A program made the position numbers and the translations under genes. Shown piece after piece: positions 1 through 5,168 of a stretch of DNA of 5,168 nucleotides (its first letter is position 1; every line of letters begins with the position of its first letter). The DNA lies in NCBI GenBank assembly GCA_027004315.1, contig JALTHV010000046.1, positions 1-5,168 of the forward strand. Reading direction: 5' to 3'. Below the pieces are notes generated by a model, which saw nothing but the letters and a program-made list of their open reading frames with translations, was not told where the DNA came from and did no database searches. Source of the DNA: Deltaproteobacteria bacterium. Its GTDB lineage: Bacteria > Desulfobacterota > Dissulfuribacteria > Dissulfuribacterales > UBA3076.

Positions 1-60
1 TGAAACCCCTCAAAAGGCTACCGCTGGCCGGAGACGTGAACGGTTACGATCAACTCAGAT
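1..60. other. Left-edge segment without a recognisable gene
   Basis: I see no supported coding region or RNA gene in these bases. In the second plus-strand frame the sequence is open from the window edge to a TAG at 71-73 inside the inverted repeat, with an Arg-rich translation. This could be the tail of a converging gene, but it is too short to judge. On the minus strand no ATG or GTG start is present, and the one TTG frame closes after about 11 codons. The centre (about 18-48) is richer in G+C than the flanking repeat. Confidence 0.4.
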
Positions 61-122
61 TATTAGCCTGTAGGCTATTAGGCCAAAAGATACAATCCCA
101 ACTAATAGCCTACAGCCTAATA
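61..122. repeat. 21-bp inverted repeat (long hairpin) beyond the ribonuclease gene
   Basis: Bases 61-81 are the reverse complement of bases 102-122 with a single mismatch (67 against 116), separated by a 20-nt loop (82-101). The transcript from either strand could form a hairpin with 20 base pairs. On the minus strand it starts only 2 nt after the ribonuclease stop codon. Each arm is itself made of TAGGCT-type units, so the hairpin looks like two facing copies of a short tandem repeat. No coding gene explains it. It may be a dispersed intergenic (REP- or MITE-like) element or a 3'-end stabilising structure; the single copy seen here cannot decide. Confidence 0.9.
61..122 (-). terminator. Possible operon-end hairpin terminator (no U-tract)
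   Basis: The hairpin sits directly after the last gene of the cluster, where a terminator is expected, and the stem is long and strong. Against this, the minus-strand sequence after the 3' arm is ATCTGAGTTG, not a run of T, and the 20-nt loop is large for an intrinsic terminator. It could still act with Rho, or protect the mRNA 3' end from exonucleases. Role inferred from position only. Confidence 0.3.
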
Positions 123-127
123 GCCTA
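102..127 (-). repeat. Degenerate tandem repeat of TAGGCTRT units overlapping the ribonuclease stop
   Basis: On the minus strand the DNA from 127 to 102 reads as successive units TAGGCTAT, TAGGCTG, TAGGCTAT and a final TAG. The 11-mer TAGGCTATTAG therefore occurs twice, at 127-117 and 112-102, with a period of 15 nt; a third copy lies in the opposite orientation at 71-81. The first unit begins with the TAG that ends the ribonuclease reading frame, so gene end and repeat overlap by three bases. Confidence 0.85.
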
Positions 128-2140
128 TTTCCCCCAGTCCAGTTTGAGGATATTTTCTCTGGGATTCACCTTCTTGATCACTACCTTGACCTTCTGGTCC
201 TGGGAATATCTCTGTCCTGGCCTTAATGGAAGTTCCACGGGTAAGAGGTAATCGGAAAGTACGGCAAGTACCCTGCGTGGACCTGTTTCCAGGACCCAGG
301 CATCAAGAGGTGTATTCCCCAATCCCTTCATGTGTTTCAGCAGCCAGTAGCGGGTCCTTGCCTGACGGACTGCCGCCGCCGCACTGAGGCCCTGCTGGAG
401 ATACATGGCAAGTCTGTTGAGGTCTTTTCTCGTATAGAGGGGTTTACCTGCTGTCAGTACAGAAGTTATCTGCTGTTGCATGAGGAGATCAAGTCCCCGT
501 CTCAAGGGCGAGGTTATCGTGGTATATACATCAAGACCAAGGCCATGGTGCATTTCGGGCTTAGTCCCTAGATTTCCCTTGCTGATGAGCCGCCTCTGTC
601 TGAAGTTGGCCATAAGATCGATCTCGTCTCCAGAGATAATAAGCTCCCTTGGTGGGGGTTGGCTTCGATACAGGGCTGGAATACCCTGATCTCTCAGGAA
701 CCAGGCAGCCACAACGTTTGCCAGAATCATACACTCCGCTACCAGGAAGCGGGCCGGGCCGGGCTGGGAGAGTTTTACGGTTATATTTCCGGAGTTATCA
801 ACCTGTATTACGATCTCTGGTATGGGTAGGATAAGGGCACCATTTTCAATTCTTTTGGCCTGGAGGGCAAGACACAGCCTATGAATGGCATAAAATACAC
901 GGTCCTCAGCTATCCTTGCCTCCGCATCCCTATATGTCAGACGCTCATGAATCCTGATTACACTTCGCGCTATCCGTTTGGTCAGGATGTTTCCCTTATT
1001 GTCCAGGCAGACAAAAAAAGACAACGCCCTGCGGTCTTCCCCTGCCTTAAGGCTCCATGCCTCATGAGAGAGCACCTCAGGGAGCATGGAGATCTTCTGG
1101 GTAGGCAGATATATAGTAGTCGCCCTGTGGATCGATTCATTGAATAATGGGGTATTCTGTCCTATCTGAAGCCCAATATCGGTTATATGTACGCCGACTT
1201 CCCACCCTCCTTCACATTCTCTGAAGCTCAGGGCATCATCCAGGTCCAGGCTTTCCGGTCCATCTATAGTAAAGGTATCGAGGTCAGTCAGGTCCTCCCG
1301 TCCATCTTTTTCTAAATCTACAGGGGATGCAGCCAGTGTCTCTGCCTGTTGAACTACGGCCTCAGGAAATTCAGTCTCTATTCCATGTCGAGCTAACTCG
1401 AGGTTTTCGTCTTCATCCCATATTCCCGCCCTGATCAAGGCATAAAAAGGGGCACTGGCACCGGTAAGCCCTGCCTGACGAAACAGTCCGCGGACTAAGG
1501 CAGCATGCTCCGAATCGTCTCTCTTAATACAGAAGTCCTTGATAGCCGATATCCAAAAAGAAACCCGTGGGTCTTCGATGTCCTTTATGGCCTGGGCCTT
1601 CTGAGGACCATCTGAGCATAGGGCCTCAAGCCACTGCCTCCCCTTGACAAGGCGTGCCAGAGACTCTGCCTCCCTGGCCCGTTGATCCAGTATCCGATTG
1701 ACCGCCTCAGGAGACTGGACCTTGATCATCCCTTCTCTAAATTTGAAGTACGTGTGATCGTCTATCACTGCACGGATAAAGGCAGCTACATGGTCAGGTT
1801 CTACTATCTGCTCAAAGGCCAGACCGGCCAGTTCCTGTGGCGACCAGAATTCCTGCTCATCCTGAACCAGCTCCCAGAGCTCAGGGATATTGACCTTCTC
1901 TTTCAGTGCCTCTCTACGGCTATAGATTTCGTATAGCTCCTGGACACATCTATCCCTTCCCTCAGTCGATGTCTGTTGTGTAGATACATGGATGAAACGG
2001 CTGGGGGCGAGATTCATCTCCCTGCCAAGATGGGTCAACAAGTGATATCTTGATCCCTTTTTGCCGATGCACCGGGCACAGATAAAACGCTGCCCTTCCA
2101 AAAATTCTACTACCTGGTCCTGGTTAATTGATATATCCAT
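125..2140 (-). CDS. RNase II/R-family 3'-5' exoribonuclease (RNB domain)
   Basis: A 671-aa RNB-family protein, predicted to degrade RNA processively from the 3' end in the cytoplasm. The N-terminal part (about 8-50) looks like the small SH3-like domain of cyanobacterial and Deinococcus RNase II-like proteins, followed by a probable winged-helix region (about 88-150). There are no obvious cold-shock domains. The RNB domain spans about 283-560: FTIDGPESLDLDDALS (290-305) keeps all four catalytic aspartates (D293, D299, D301, D302) with the spacing of E. coli RNase II D201/D207/D209/D210. VGVHITDIG (316-324), YLPTQKISMLP (Y344, matching the clamp Tyr) and TSPLRR (543-548) are also present. The usual Tyr after the Arg pair is Gly549. 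The C-terminus (about 608-671) resembles an S1/OB RNA-binding domain. The ATG lies 11 nt after the lipoprotein stop and has no clear Shine-Dalgarno sequence. The stop codon falls inside a repeat. I do not assign rnb or rnr because the architecture differs from both E. coli proteins. Confidence 0.92.
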   Translation of the reverse strand: MDISINQDQVVEFLEGQRFICARCIGKKGSRYHLLTHLGREMNLAPSRFIHVSTQQTSTEGRDRCVQELYEIYSRREALKEKVNIPELWELVQDEQEFWSPQELAGLAFEQIVEPDHVAAFIRAVIDDHTYFKFREGMIKVQSPEAVNRILDQRAREAESLARLVKGRQWLEALCSDGPQKAQAIKDIEDPRVSFWISAIKDFCIKRDDSEHAALVRGLFRQAGLTGASAPFYALIRAGIWDEDENLELARHGIETEFPEAVVQQAETLAASPVDLEKDGREDLTDLDTFTIDGPESLDLDDALSFRECEGGWEVGVHITDIGLQIGQNTPLFNESIHRATTIYLPTQKISMLPEVLSHEAWSLKAGEDRRALSFFVCLDNKGNILTKRIARSVIRIHERLTYRDAEARIAEDRVFYAIHRLCLALQAKRIENGALILPIPEIVIQVDNSGNITVKLSQPGPARFLVAECMILANVVAAWFLRDQGIPALYRSQPPPRELIISGDEIDLMANFRQRRLISKGNLGTKPEMHHGLGLDVYTTITSPLRRGLDLLMQQQITSVLTAGKPLYTRKDLNRLAMYLQQGLSAAAAVRQARTRYWLLKHMKGLGNTPLDAWVLETGPRRVLAVLSDYLLPVELPLRPGQRYSQDQKVKVVIKKVNPRENILKLDWGK

Positions 2141-2151
2141 CTGGCAGGGGC

Positions 2152-2859
2152 TCAGGGGAGGAGGTCCTTGAGCTCATTAGTGGCCTCAGTGAGGCCATAG
2201 TTTGCCAGTTCCTGGGCAGTAAGCCAGTGCATGCCTGATTTTCTATAGAGTTTGACCTTAAAGAGATTTTCCATCAGGGGCTGTTGAGTCTCATCAAATG
2301 TGGTATGCCAAAGTACTGCAGCATCTCTGACCCGAATGAGGTAGAGGGCAAAGGCCACGGAGGCAGGTCTCTTTACTCCATATTTTCTGCCTATTCGATC
2401 TTCATATCTGAAGAGCTTGCCATATAGCACTGCGTCTACCTTGAGTTCCTTGCCAAAGGCCTGGATAAGATGGAGTTGAGAGGCCTTTATATCTTTTGCC
2501 AAAATAGCATTCAAAAAGCCTACACACTGTCCCTCAGGGACAAATATGAACCTTTTATCGCCCTGAAGGGCATGGACCAGGAGGCGAGTCACCTCATCAC
2601 TTGCCTCTGGCGGTATCGGATGGACATCGAATACAGTGTCACTCAGGGCACAGGTTGCCCTCTCCTGACCTGGTCGGATAGATGCCCGGTCCATTGGAAG
2701 TACTGCAATTCGATTGAGTTCTGGAAGCGGGGCCGGTCCTGCTTTATTTCTCTGGAAAAAGGCATTGCATCCCTGCAACAGCAAGAGATATAGAGCCAAG
2801 CAGAACAGGAGACTACAGGCATAAATAGTATTGCCCTTTATAAAATCTGGTCTATTCAT
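2152..2859 (-). CDS. Putative envelope lipoprotein of unknown function
   Basis: A 235-aa protein with a lipoprotein signal: a short charged N-terminus (MNRPDFIKGN), a hydrophobic stretch at about 11-28, and a lipobox-like LQGC with the candidate lipidated cysteine at C31. Q at the -2 position is uncommon but tolerated. The mature part begins with a short linker and then NRIAVLPMD (49-57), a beta-strand pattern typical of TolB-N/CsgG/LpoB-like periplasmic folds. Next come a helical middle, VDAVLYGKLFRYED (141-154), a strand pair ending in DAAVLWHTTFDETQQPL (179-195), and a C-terminal WLTAQELANYGL (212-223). C70 and C112 could form a disulfide in the mature protein. I recall similar 'FDETQQPL' lipoproteins in Deltaproteobacteria but know of no function, and the fold comparison is inference. 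The gene starts 2 nt after the hisB stop and has its own GGAG ribosome binding site inside the hisB end. Whether it sits in the inner or outer membrane cannot be told; residue 32 is Asn, not Asp. Confidence 0.85.
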   Translation of the reverse strand: MNRPDFIKGNTIYACSLLFCLALYLLLLQGCNAFFQRNKAGPAPLPELNRIAVLPMDRASIRPGQERATCALSDTVFDVHPIPPEASDEVTRLLVHALQGDKRFIFVPEGQCVGFLNAILAKDIKASQLHLIQAFGKELKVDAVLYGKLFRYEDRIGRKYGVKRPASVAFALYLIRVRDAAVLWHTTFDETQQPLMENLFKVKLYRKSGMHWLTAQELANYGLTEATNELKDLLP

Positions 2860-2861
2860 AC

Positions 2862-3449
2862 CTATAGTCTCCCCTTAGTGGAAAGGGGACCTTTCAATCT
2901 GGGATCAAACTGCGTTGCCAGATCAAGAGCCCTGCCCAGGGCCTTAAATATTGCCTCCGCAATATGATGGCTATTCTTCCCATAGGGTACCTGGACATGG
3001 AGGGTCATACCGCTGTTTACTGCCAGGGCCCTCAGAAACTCTTCAACTAATTCCGTATCAAAGGTACCTATCTTGGCCGTGAGAAACTTTACCTTATAGA
3101 CCAGATACGGCCTGTTGCAGATATCCAGGTCTACCCGGGCCAGGGAGTCCTCCATAGGGATAGAGACACTTCCATAACGGTTTATGCCGCTCAGATCCCC
3201 TAAGGCCTGGGCCAGGGCCTTCCCCAGACATATCCCTACATCCTCCACCGTGTGATGGGCACCTACATCCAGATCCCCAACGGCCTTCAGATTCAGGTCA
3301 AAAAAACCATGCACTGTCCAGAGAGTCAACATATGGTCCAAAAAGGCCACCCCAGTGTCTATGGAGGCCTTCCCCTGACCATCTACCTCGAGACTCAGGT
3401 CTATGTCTGTTTCCTTTGTAGCCCTCTTGATCTTTGCATTTCTTGACAT
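2862..3449 (-). CDS. hisB: Imidazoleglycerol-phosphate dehydratase (HisB, monofunctional)
   Basis: Catalyses the Mn-dependent dehydration of imidazole glycerol phosphate to imidazole acetol phosphate in histidine synthesis; it acts in the cytoplasm, normally as a 24-mer. The 195-aa length matches monofunctional HisB, with no fused histidinol-phosphatase domain. The two internally related halves carry the expected metal-binding motifs: FLDHML (36-41, H39), AHHTVED (64-70; H65, H66, E69) and NSHHIAEAIFKALGRAL (159-175; H161, H162, E165). MEDSLARVDLDICNRP (99-114) is the family's substrate-region motif. The position matching a metal-ligand His in the plant enzyme (VEHFF) appears to be E137 (VEEFL), a variant I recall from other bacterial HisB proteins, so probably not a defect. 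The ATG follows the ilvD stop by 9 nt; the only Shine-Dalgarno candidate, AGGT, overlaps that stop, suggesting translational coupling. Other his genes are not in the window. Confidence 0.97.
   Translation of the reverse strand: MSRNAKIKRATKETDIDLSLEVDGQGKASIDTGVAFLDHMLTLWTVHGFFDLNLKAVGDLDVGAHHTVEDVGICLGKALAQALGDLSGINRYGSVSIPMEDSLARVDLDICNRPYLVYKVKFLTAKIGTFDTELVEEFLRALAVNSGMTLHVQVPYGKNSHHIAEAIFKALGRALDLATQFDPRLKGPLSTKGRL
2868..2874 (-). promoter_or_regulatory. Ribosome binding site of the lipoprotein gene inside the hisB 3' end
   Basis: The minus strand GGGGAGA (2874-2868) lies within the last codons of hisB, about 9 nt before the ATG at 2859. It supports this start and implies that ribosomes finishing hisB pass over the site, consistent with coupled translation. 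Confidence 0.6.
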
Positions 3450-3458
3450 GGGGATTAC

Positions 3459-5126
3459 CTATTTGGACTCCAGCAATATAGCACCCTTGGCACCGCTACT
3501 CACCTGCCTTGCATATCGAGCCAGATATCCATGGGTGATACGGGGGTCCATTGGTTTCCAGTTGCTCCGCCTCCGGTCTAATTCATTATCGGCGACCTGA
3601 AGTGTCAATTTTCTGTCTGGGATATCGATTTCTATGGTGTCTCCTTCCTCTACAAGGGCTATAGGGCCTCCGTCAGCGGCCTCAGGCGATACGTGGCCAA
3701 TAGCTGCTCCCTTTGTACCGCCGCTGAACCTGCCGTCAGTTATCAGGGCAACCTCTTCATCTAACCCCATACCGACTATAGCAGATGTAGGAGAAAGCAT
3801 CTCAGGCATCCCGGGTCCACCTTTTGGTCCCTCATTACGGATCACTATTACATCCCCGGCCTTGATCTTACCCTTCAAGATAGCATCATACGCATCGTCC
3901 TCCGAATTGAAGACCCTGGCTGGGCCCTTGTGTCTCAACATCTTGGGGACTACGCCGGACTGTTTAACTACAGAGCCATCGGGGGCAAGATTTCCGTATA
4001 GTATGGCAATGCCACCCTCTTTGTGATACGGATCCGTTACAGGATGGATCACTTTCTTGTCTCTTATCTCTGCCCTTTCTATATTCTTTCCGACTGTAGC
4101 GCCTGTAACGGTCCTTGCCTCTGTATCGATTACCCCCAGGTTACTGAGCTCTTTCATAATGGCCTGTATACCACCTGCCAGGTTCAGATCCTCAAGGCTG
4201 TGCGGGCCAACAGGGATCAGGTTACAGAGGTGAGGGGTCTTGAGACTGATCTCATTAAAGACCTCCAGGGGCAGATCTACATTGGCCTCATGGGCAATTG
4301 CAGGCACATGGAGCACTGTGTTGGTAGAACATCCCAGTGCCATGTCCACTGCAATGGCATTCTTAAAGGCCGACAGCGTAGCTATATCCCGTGGTCTCAG
4401 GCCCATTTCTACCAGACGGACGGCCTGGGCACCAGCGGCCTTTGCGAGACGGATCCTGGCAGCCGTTATCGCAGGGATAGTACCATTTCCCGGGAGGGCC
4501 AGCCCCAGGGCCTCAGAGAGACAGTTCATGGAATTTGCCGTAAACATCCCGGAACATGAACCGCATGTAGGACAGGCCTCATTTTCTAGCTCGATAAGCT
4601 CCTCCTCACTCATGTTCCCTGCCTTTACCTGGCCTATGCCCTCAAATACGGAAATCAGGTTGACCTTTTGTCCCATCCAGTCTCCAGTCAGCATGGGACC
4701 ACCGGTTATAAATATGGCAGGGATGTTAAGTCTCAGCATCGCCATCAACATACCAGGGGTAATTTTGTCACAGTTCGATACAAGCGCAAGACCATCAAAC
4801 GGGTGGGCCTCTGCCATAACCTCAACCGAGTCAGCTATCAGCTCCCTGCTGGCCAGGGAATATCGCATACCCAGGTGATTCATGGCAATGCCATCACAGA
4901 CACCTATTCCTCCGAATTCAATAGGGGTCCCCCCTGCCATTCTGATCCCTGCCTTCACTGCATCTGTGACCTGGCGTAGGTGTATATGACCAGGGATAAT
5001 CTCATTAAATGAATTTGCTACGCCTATTAAAGGCCTCTGAAGTTCTTCATCGGTGTAGCCTATAGCCTTAAACAGGGACCTGTGAGGTGCCCTCTCCAAC
5101 CCCTTTTTCATTAGATCACTACGCAT
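3459..5126 (-). CDS. ilvD: Dihydroxy-acid dehydratase, [4Fe-4S]-type (IlvD)
   Basis: Cytoplasmic iron-sulfur enzyme of valine, isoleucine and leucine synthesis. It dehydrates 2,3-dihydroxy-3-methylbutanoate (and the methylpentanoate analogue) to the 2-oxo acid. The 555-aa length is normal for the family and the protein looks complete. Visible IlvD/Edd signatures are NSFNEIIPGHIHL (38-50), the Mg-binding region around D78, SNCDKITPGM (117-126, with cluster Cys C119, Asp D120 and the normally carbamylated K121), ACPTCGSCSGMFTANSMNCL (184-203, cluster Cys C191), and DGRFSGGT with the catalytic Ser near 468. Position 46 is Gly (PGH) rather than the Cys (PCN) of [2Fe-2S] homologues, as in the E. 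coli enzyme; this points to an oxygen-labile [4Fe-4S] form. The ATG is chosen because the family's N-terminus aligns from here and an AGGAAG ribosome binding site lies 5 nt upstream. It is the first gene of the four-gene cluster seen here, 9 nt ahead of hisB. Confidence 0.97.
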   Translation of the reverse strand: MRSDLMKKGLERAPHRSLFKAIGYTDEELQRPLIGVANSFNEIIPGHIHLRQVTDAVKAGIRMAGGTPIEFGGIGVCDGIAMNHLGMRYSLASRELIADSVEVMAEAHPFDGLALVSNCDKITPGMLMAMLRLNIPAIFITGGPMLTGDWMGQKVNLISVFEGIGQVKAGNMSEEELIELENEACPTCGSCSGMFTANSMNCLSEALGLALPGNGTIPAITAARIRLAKAAGAQAVRLVEMGLRPRDIATLSAFKNAIAVDMALGCSTNTVLHVPAIAHEANVDLPLEVFNEISLKTPHLCNLIPVGPHSLEDLNLAGGIQAIMKELSNLGVIDTEARTVTGATVGKNIERAEIRDKKVIHPVTDPYHKEGGIAILYGNLAPDGSVVKQSGVVPKMLRHKGPARVFNSEDDAYDAILKGKIKAGDVIVIRNEGPKGGPGMPEMLSPTSAIVGMGLDEEVALITDGRFSGGTKGAAIGHVSPEAADGGPIALVEEGDTIEIDIPDRKLTLQVADNELDRRRSNWKPMDPRITHGYLARYARQVSSGAKGAILLESK

Positions 5127-5137
5127 AATATCTTCCT
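5127..5137 (-). promoter_or_regulatory. Ribosome binding site of ilvD
   Basis: On the minus strand AGGAAG (5137-5132) precedes the ATG at 5126 with a 5-nt spacer. It is the best Shine-Dalgarno match in the window and supports the chosen ilvD start. Confidence 0.8.
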
Positions 5138-5158
5138 TTCGTTTTTTAGATGTCCATC

Positions 5159-5168
5159 TATATATAAA
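5159..5168 (-). promoter_or_regulatory. Possible -10 region of the ilvD operon promoter (edge of window)
   Basis: The minus strand reads TTTATATATAG here, about 33-42 nt before the ilvD start, and contains TATATA, similar to a sigma-70 -10 box. The -35 region would lie outside the window, so this is only a suggestion. A short imperfect palindrome, AGATG-GA-CATCT (5159-5148), follows immediately; its importance is unclear. Confidence 0.25.

Noticed and set aside
36..251. Plus-strand 71-codon open frame crossing the inverted repeat
   Set aside because: It runs through the repeat and 127 nt antisense into the ribonuclease gene; the Leu/Ala-rich translation comes from the repeat units, not from a real protein.
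750..769. GC-rich tandem GGGCC-like run
   Set aside because: It encodes the QPGPARF part of the RNB domain, where a PAR motif before the LVAE helix is expected; the low complexity is a coding by-product.
3634..4559. Two further plus-strand open frames (130 and 178 codons)
   Set aside because: Both are antisense to conserved parts of ilvD and show no recognisable protein features.
4240..4878. A 212-codon open frame on the plus strand
   Set aside because: It lies wholly antisense to ilvD, whose motifs are unmistakable; its translation shows no recognisable domain and is best seen as a shadow of ilvD codon structure.
5056..5067. TAGCCTATAGCC, resembling the left-end repeat
   Set aside because: It encodes the conserved KAIGY segment near the IlvD N-terminus, so the likeness is probably chance.
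1..5168. Defence system, CRISPR, toxin-antitoxin, phage or transposon genes
   Set aside because: All four genes are accounted for as housekeeping or envelope genes, and no spaced repeat array or transposase-like reading frame is visible.

Overview
The window holds one compact gene cluster, entirely on the minus strand, read from right to left: ilvD (dihydroxy-acid dehydratase), hisB (imidazoleglycerol-phosphate dehydratase), a gene for an uncharacterised lipoprotein, and an RNase II/R-type (RNB domain) ribonuclease. The gaps are 9, 2 and 11 nt, so the four genes are very probably co-transcribed. Coding density is close to complete; the only non-coding stretches are about 42 nt upstream of ilvD and about 124 nt beyond the ribonuclease stop codon.

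The sequence suggests an anaerobic bacterium, most plausibly of the Desulfobacterota (former Deltaproteobacteria). This is inferred from the style of the IlvD and HisB proteins, a lipoprotein with an 'FDETQQPL' segment that I recall from that group, and an RNB protein with the SH3-like/winged-helix N-terminus rather than the cold-shock domains of E. coli RNase II/R. The assignment is tentative. Plain housekeeping genes predominate; there are no mobile-element genes, CRISPR arrays, tRNAs or rRNAs.

Right end (about 5127-5168): a short leader with a good ribosome binding site for ilvD and an AT-rich stretch that may be part of a promoter cut by the window edge. Centre (2862-5126): two amino-acid biosynthesis enzymes, for branched-chain amino acids and histidine. 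They belong to different pathways, so this is a mixed housekeeping operon rather than a dedicated his or ilv operon. Left-centre (125-2859): an envelope lipoprotein of unknown function followed by an RNA-degrading enzyme, neither obviously tied to amino-acid synthesis.

Left end (1-124): the most unusual DNA in the window. Just past the ribonuclease gene lies a 21-bp inverted repeat (one mismatch, 20-nt loop) built from degenerate 7-8 nt units of the form TAGGCTRT. The first unit supplies the TAG stop codon of the ribonuclease gene. It could act as an operon-end hairpin, but it lacks a U-tract and looks more like a dispersed intergenic repeat. I found no convincing new multi-gene system; the best leads are this repeat and the unstudied lipoprotein.
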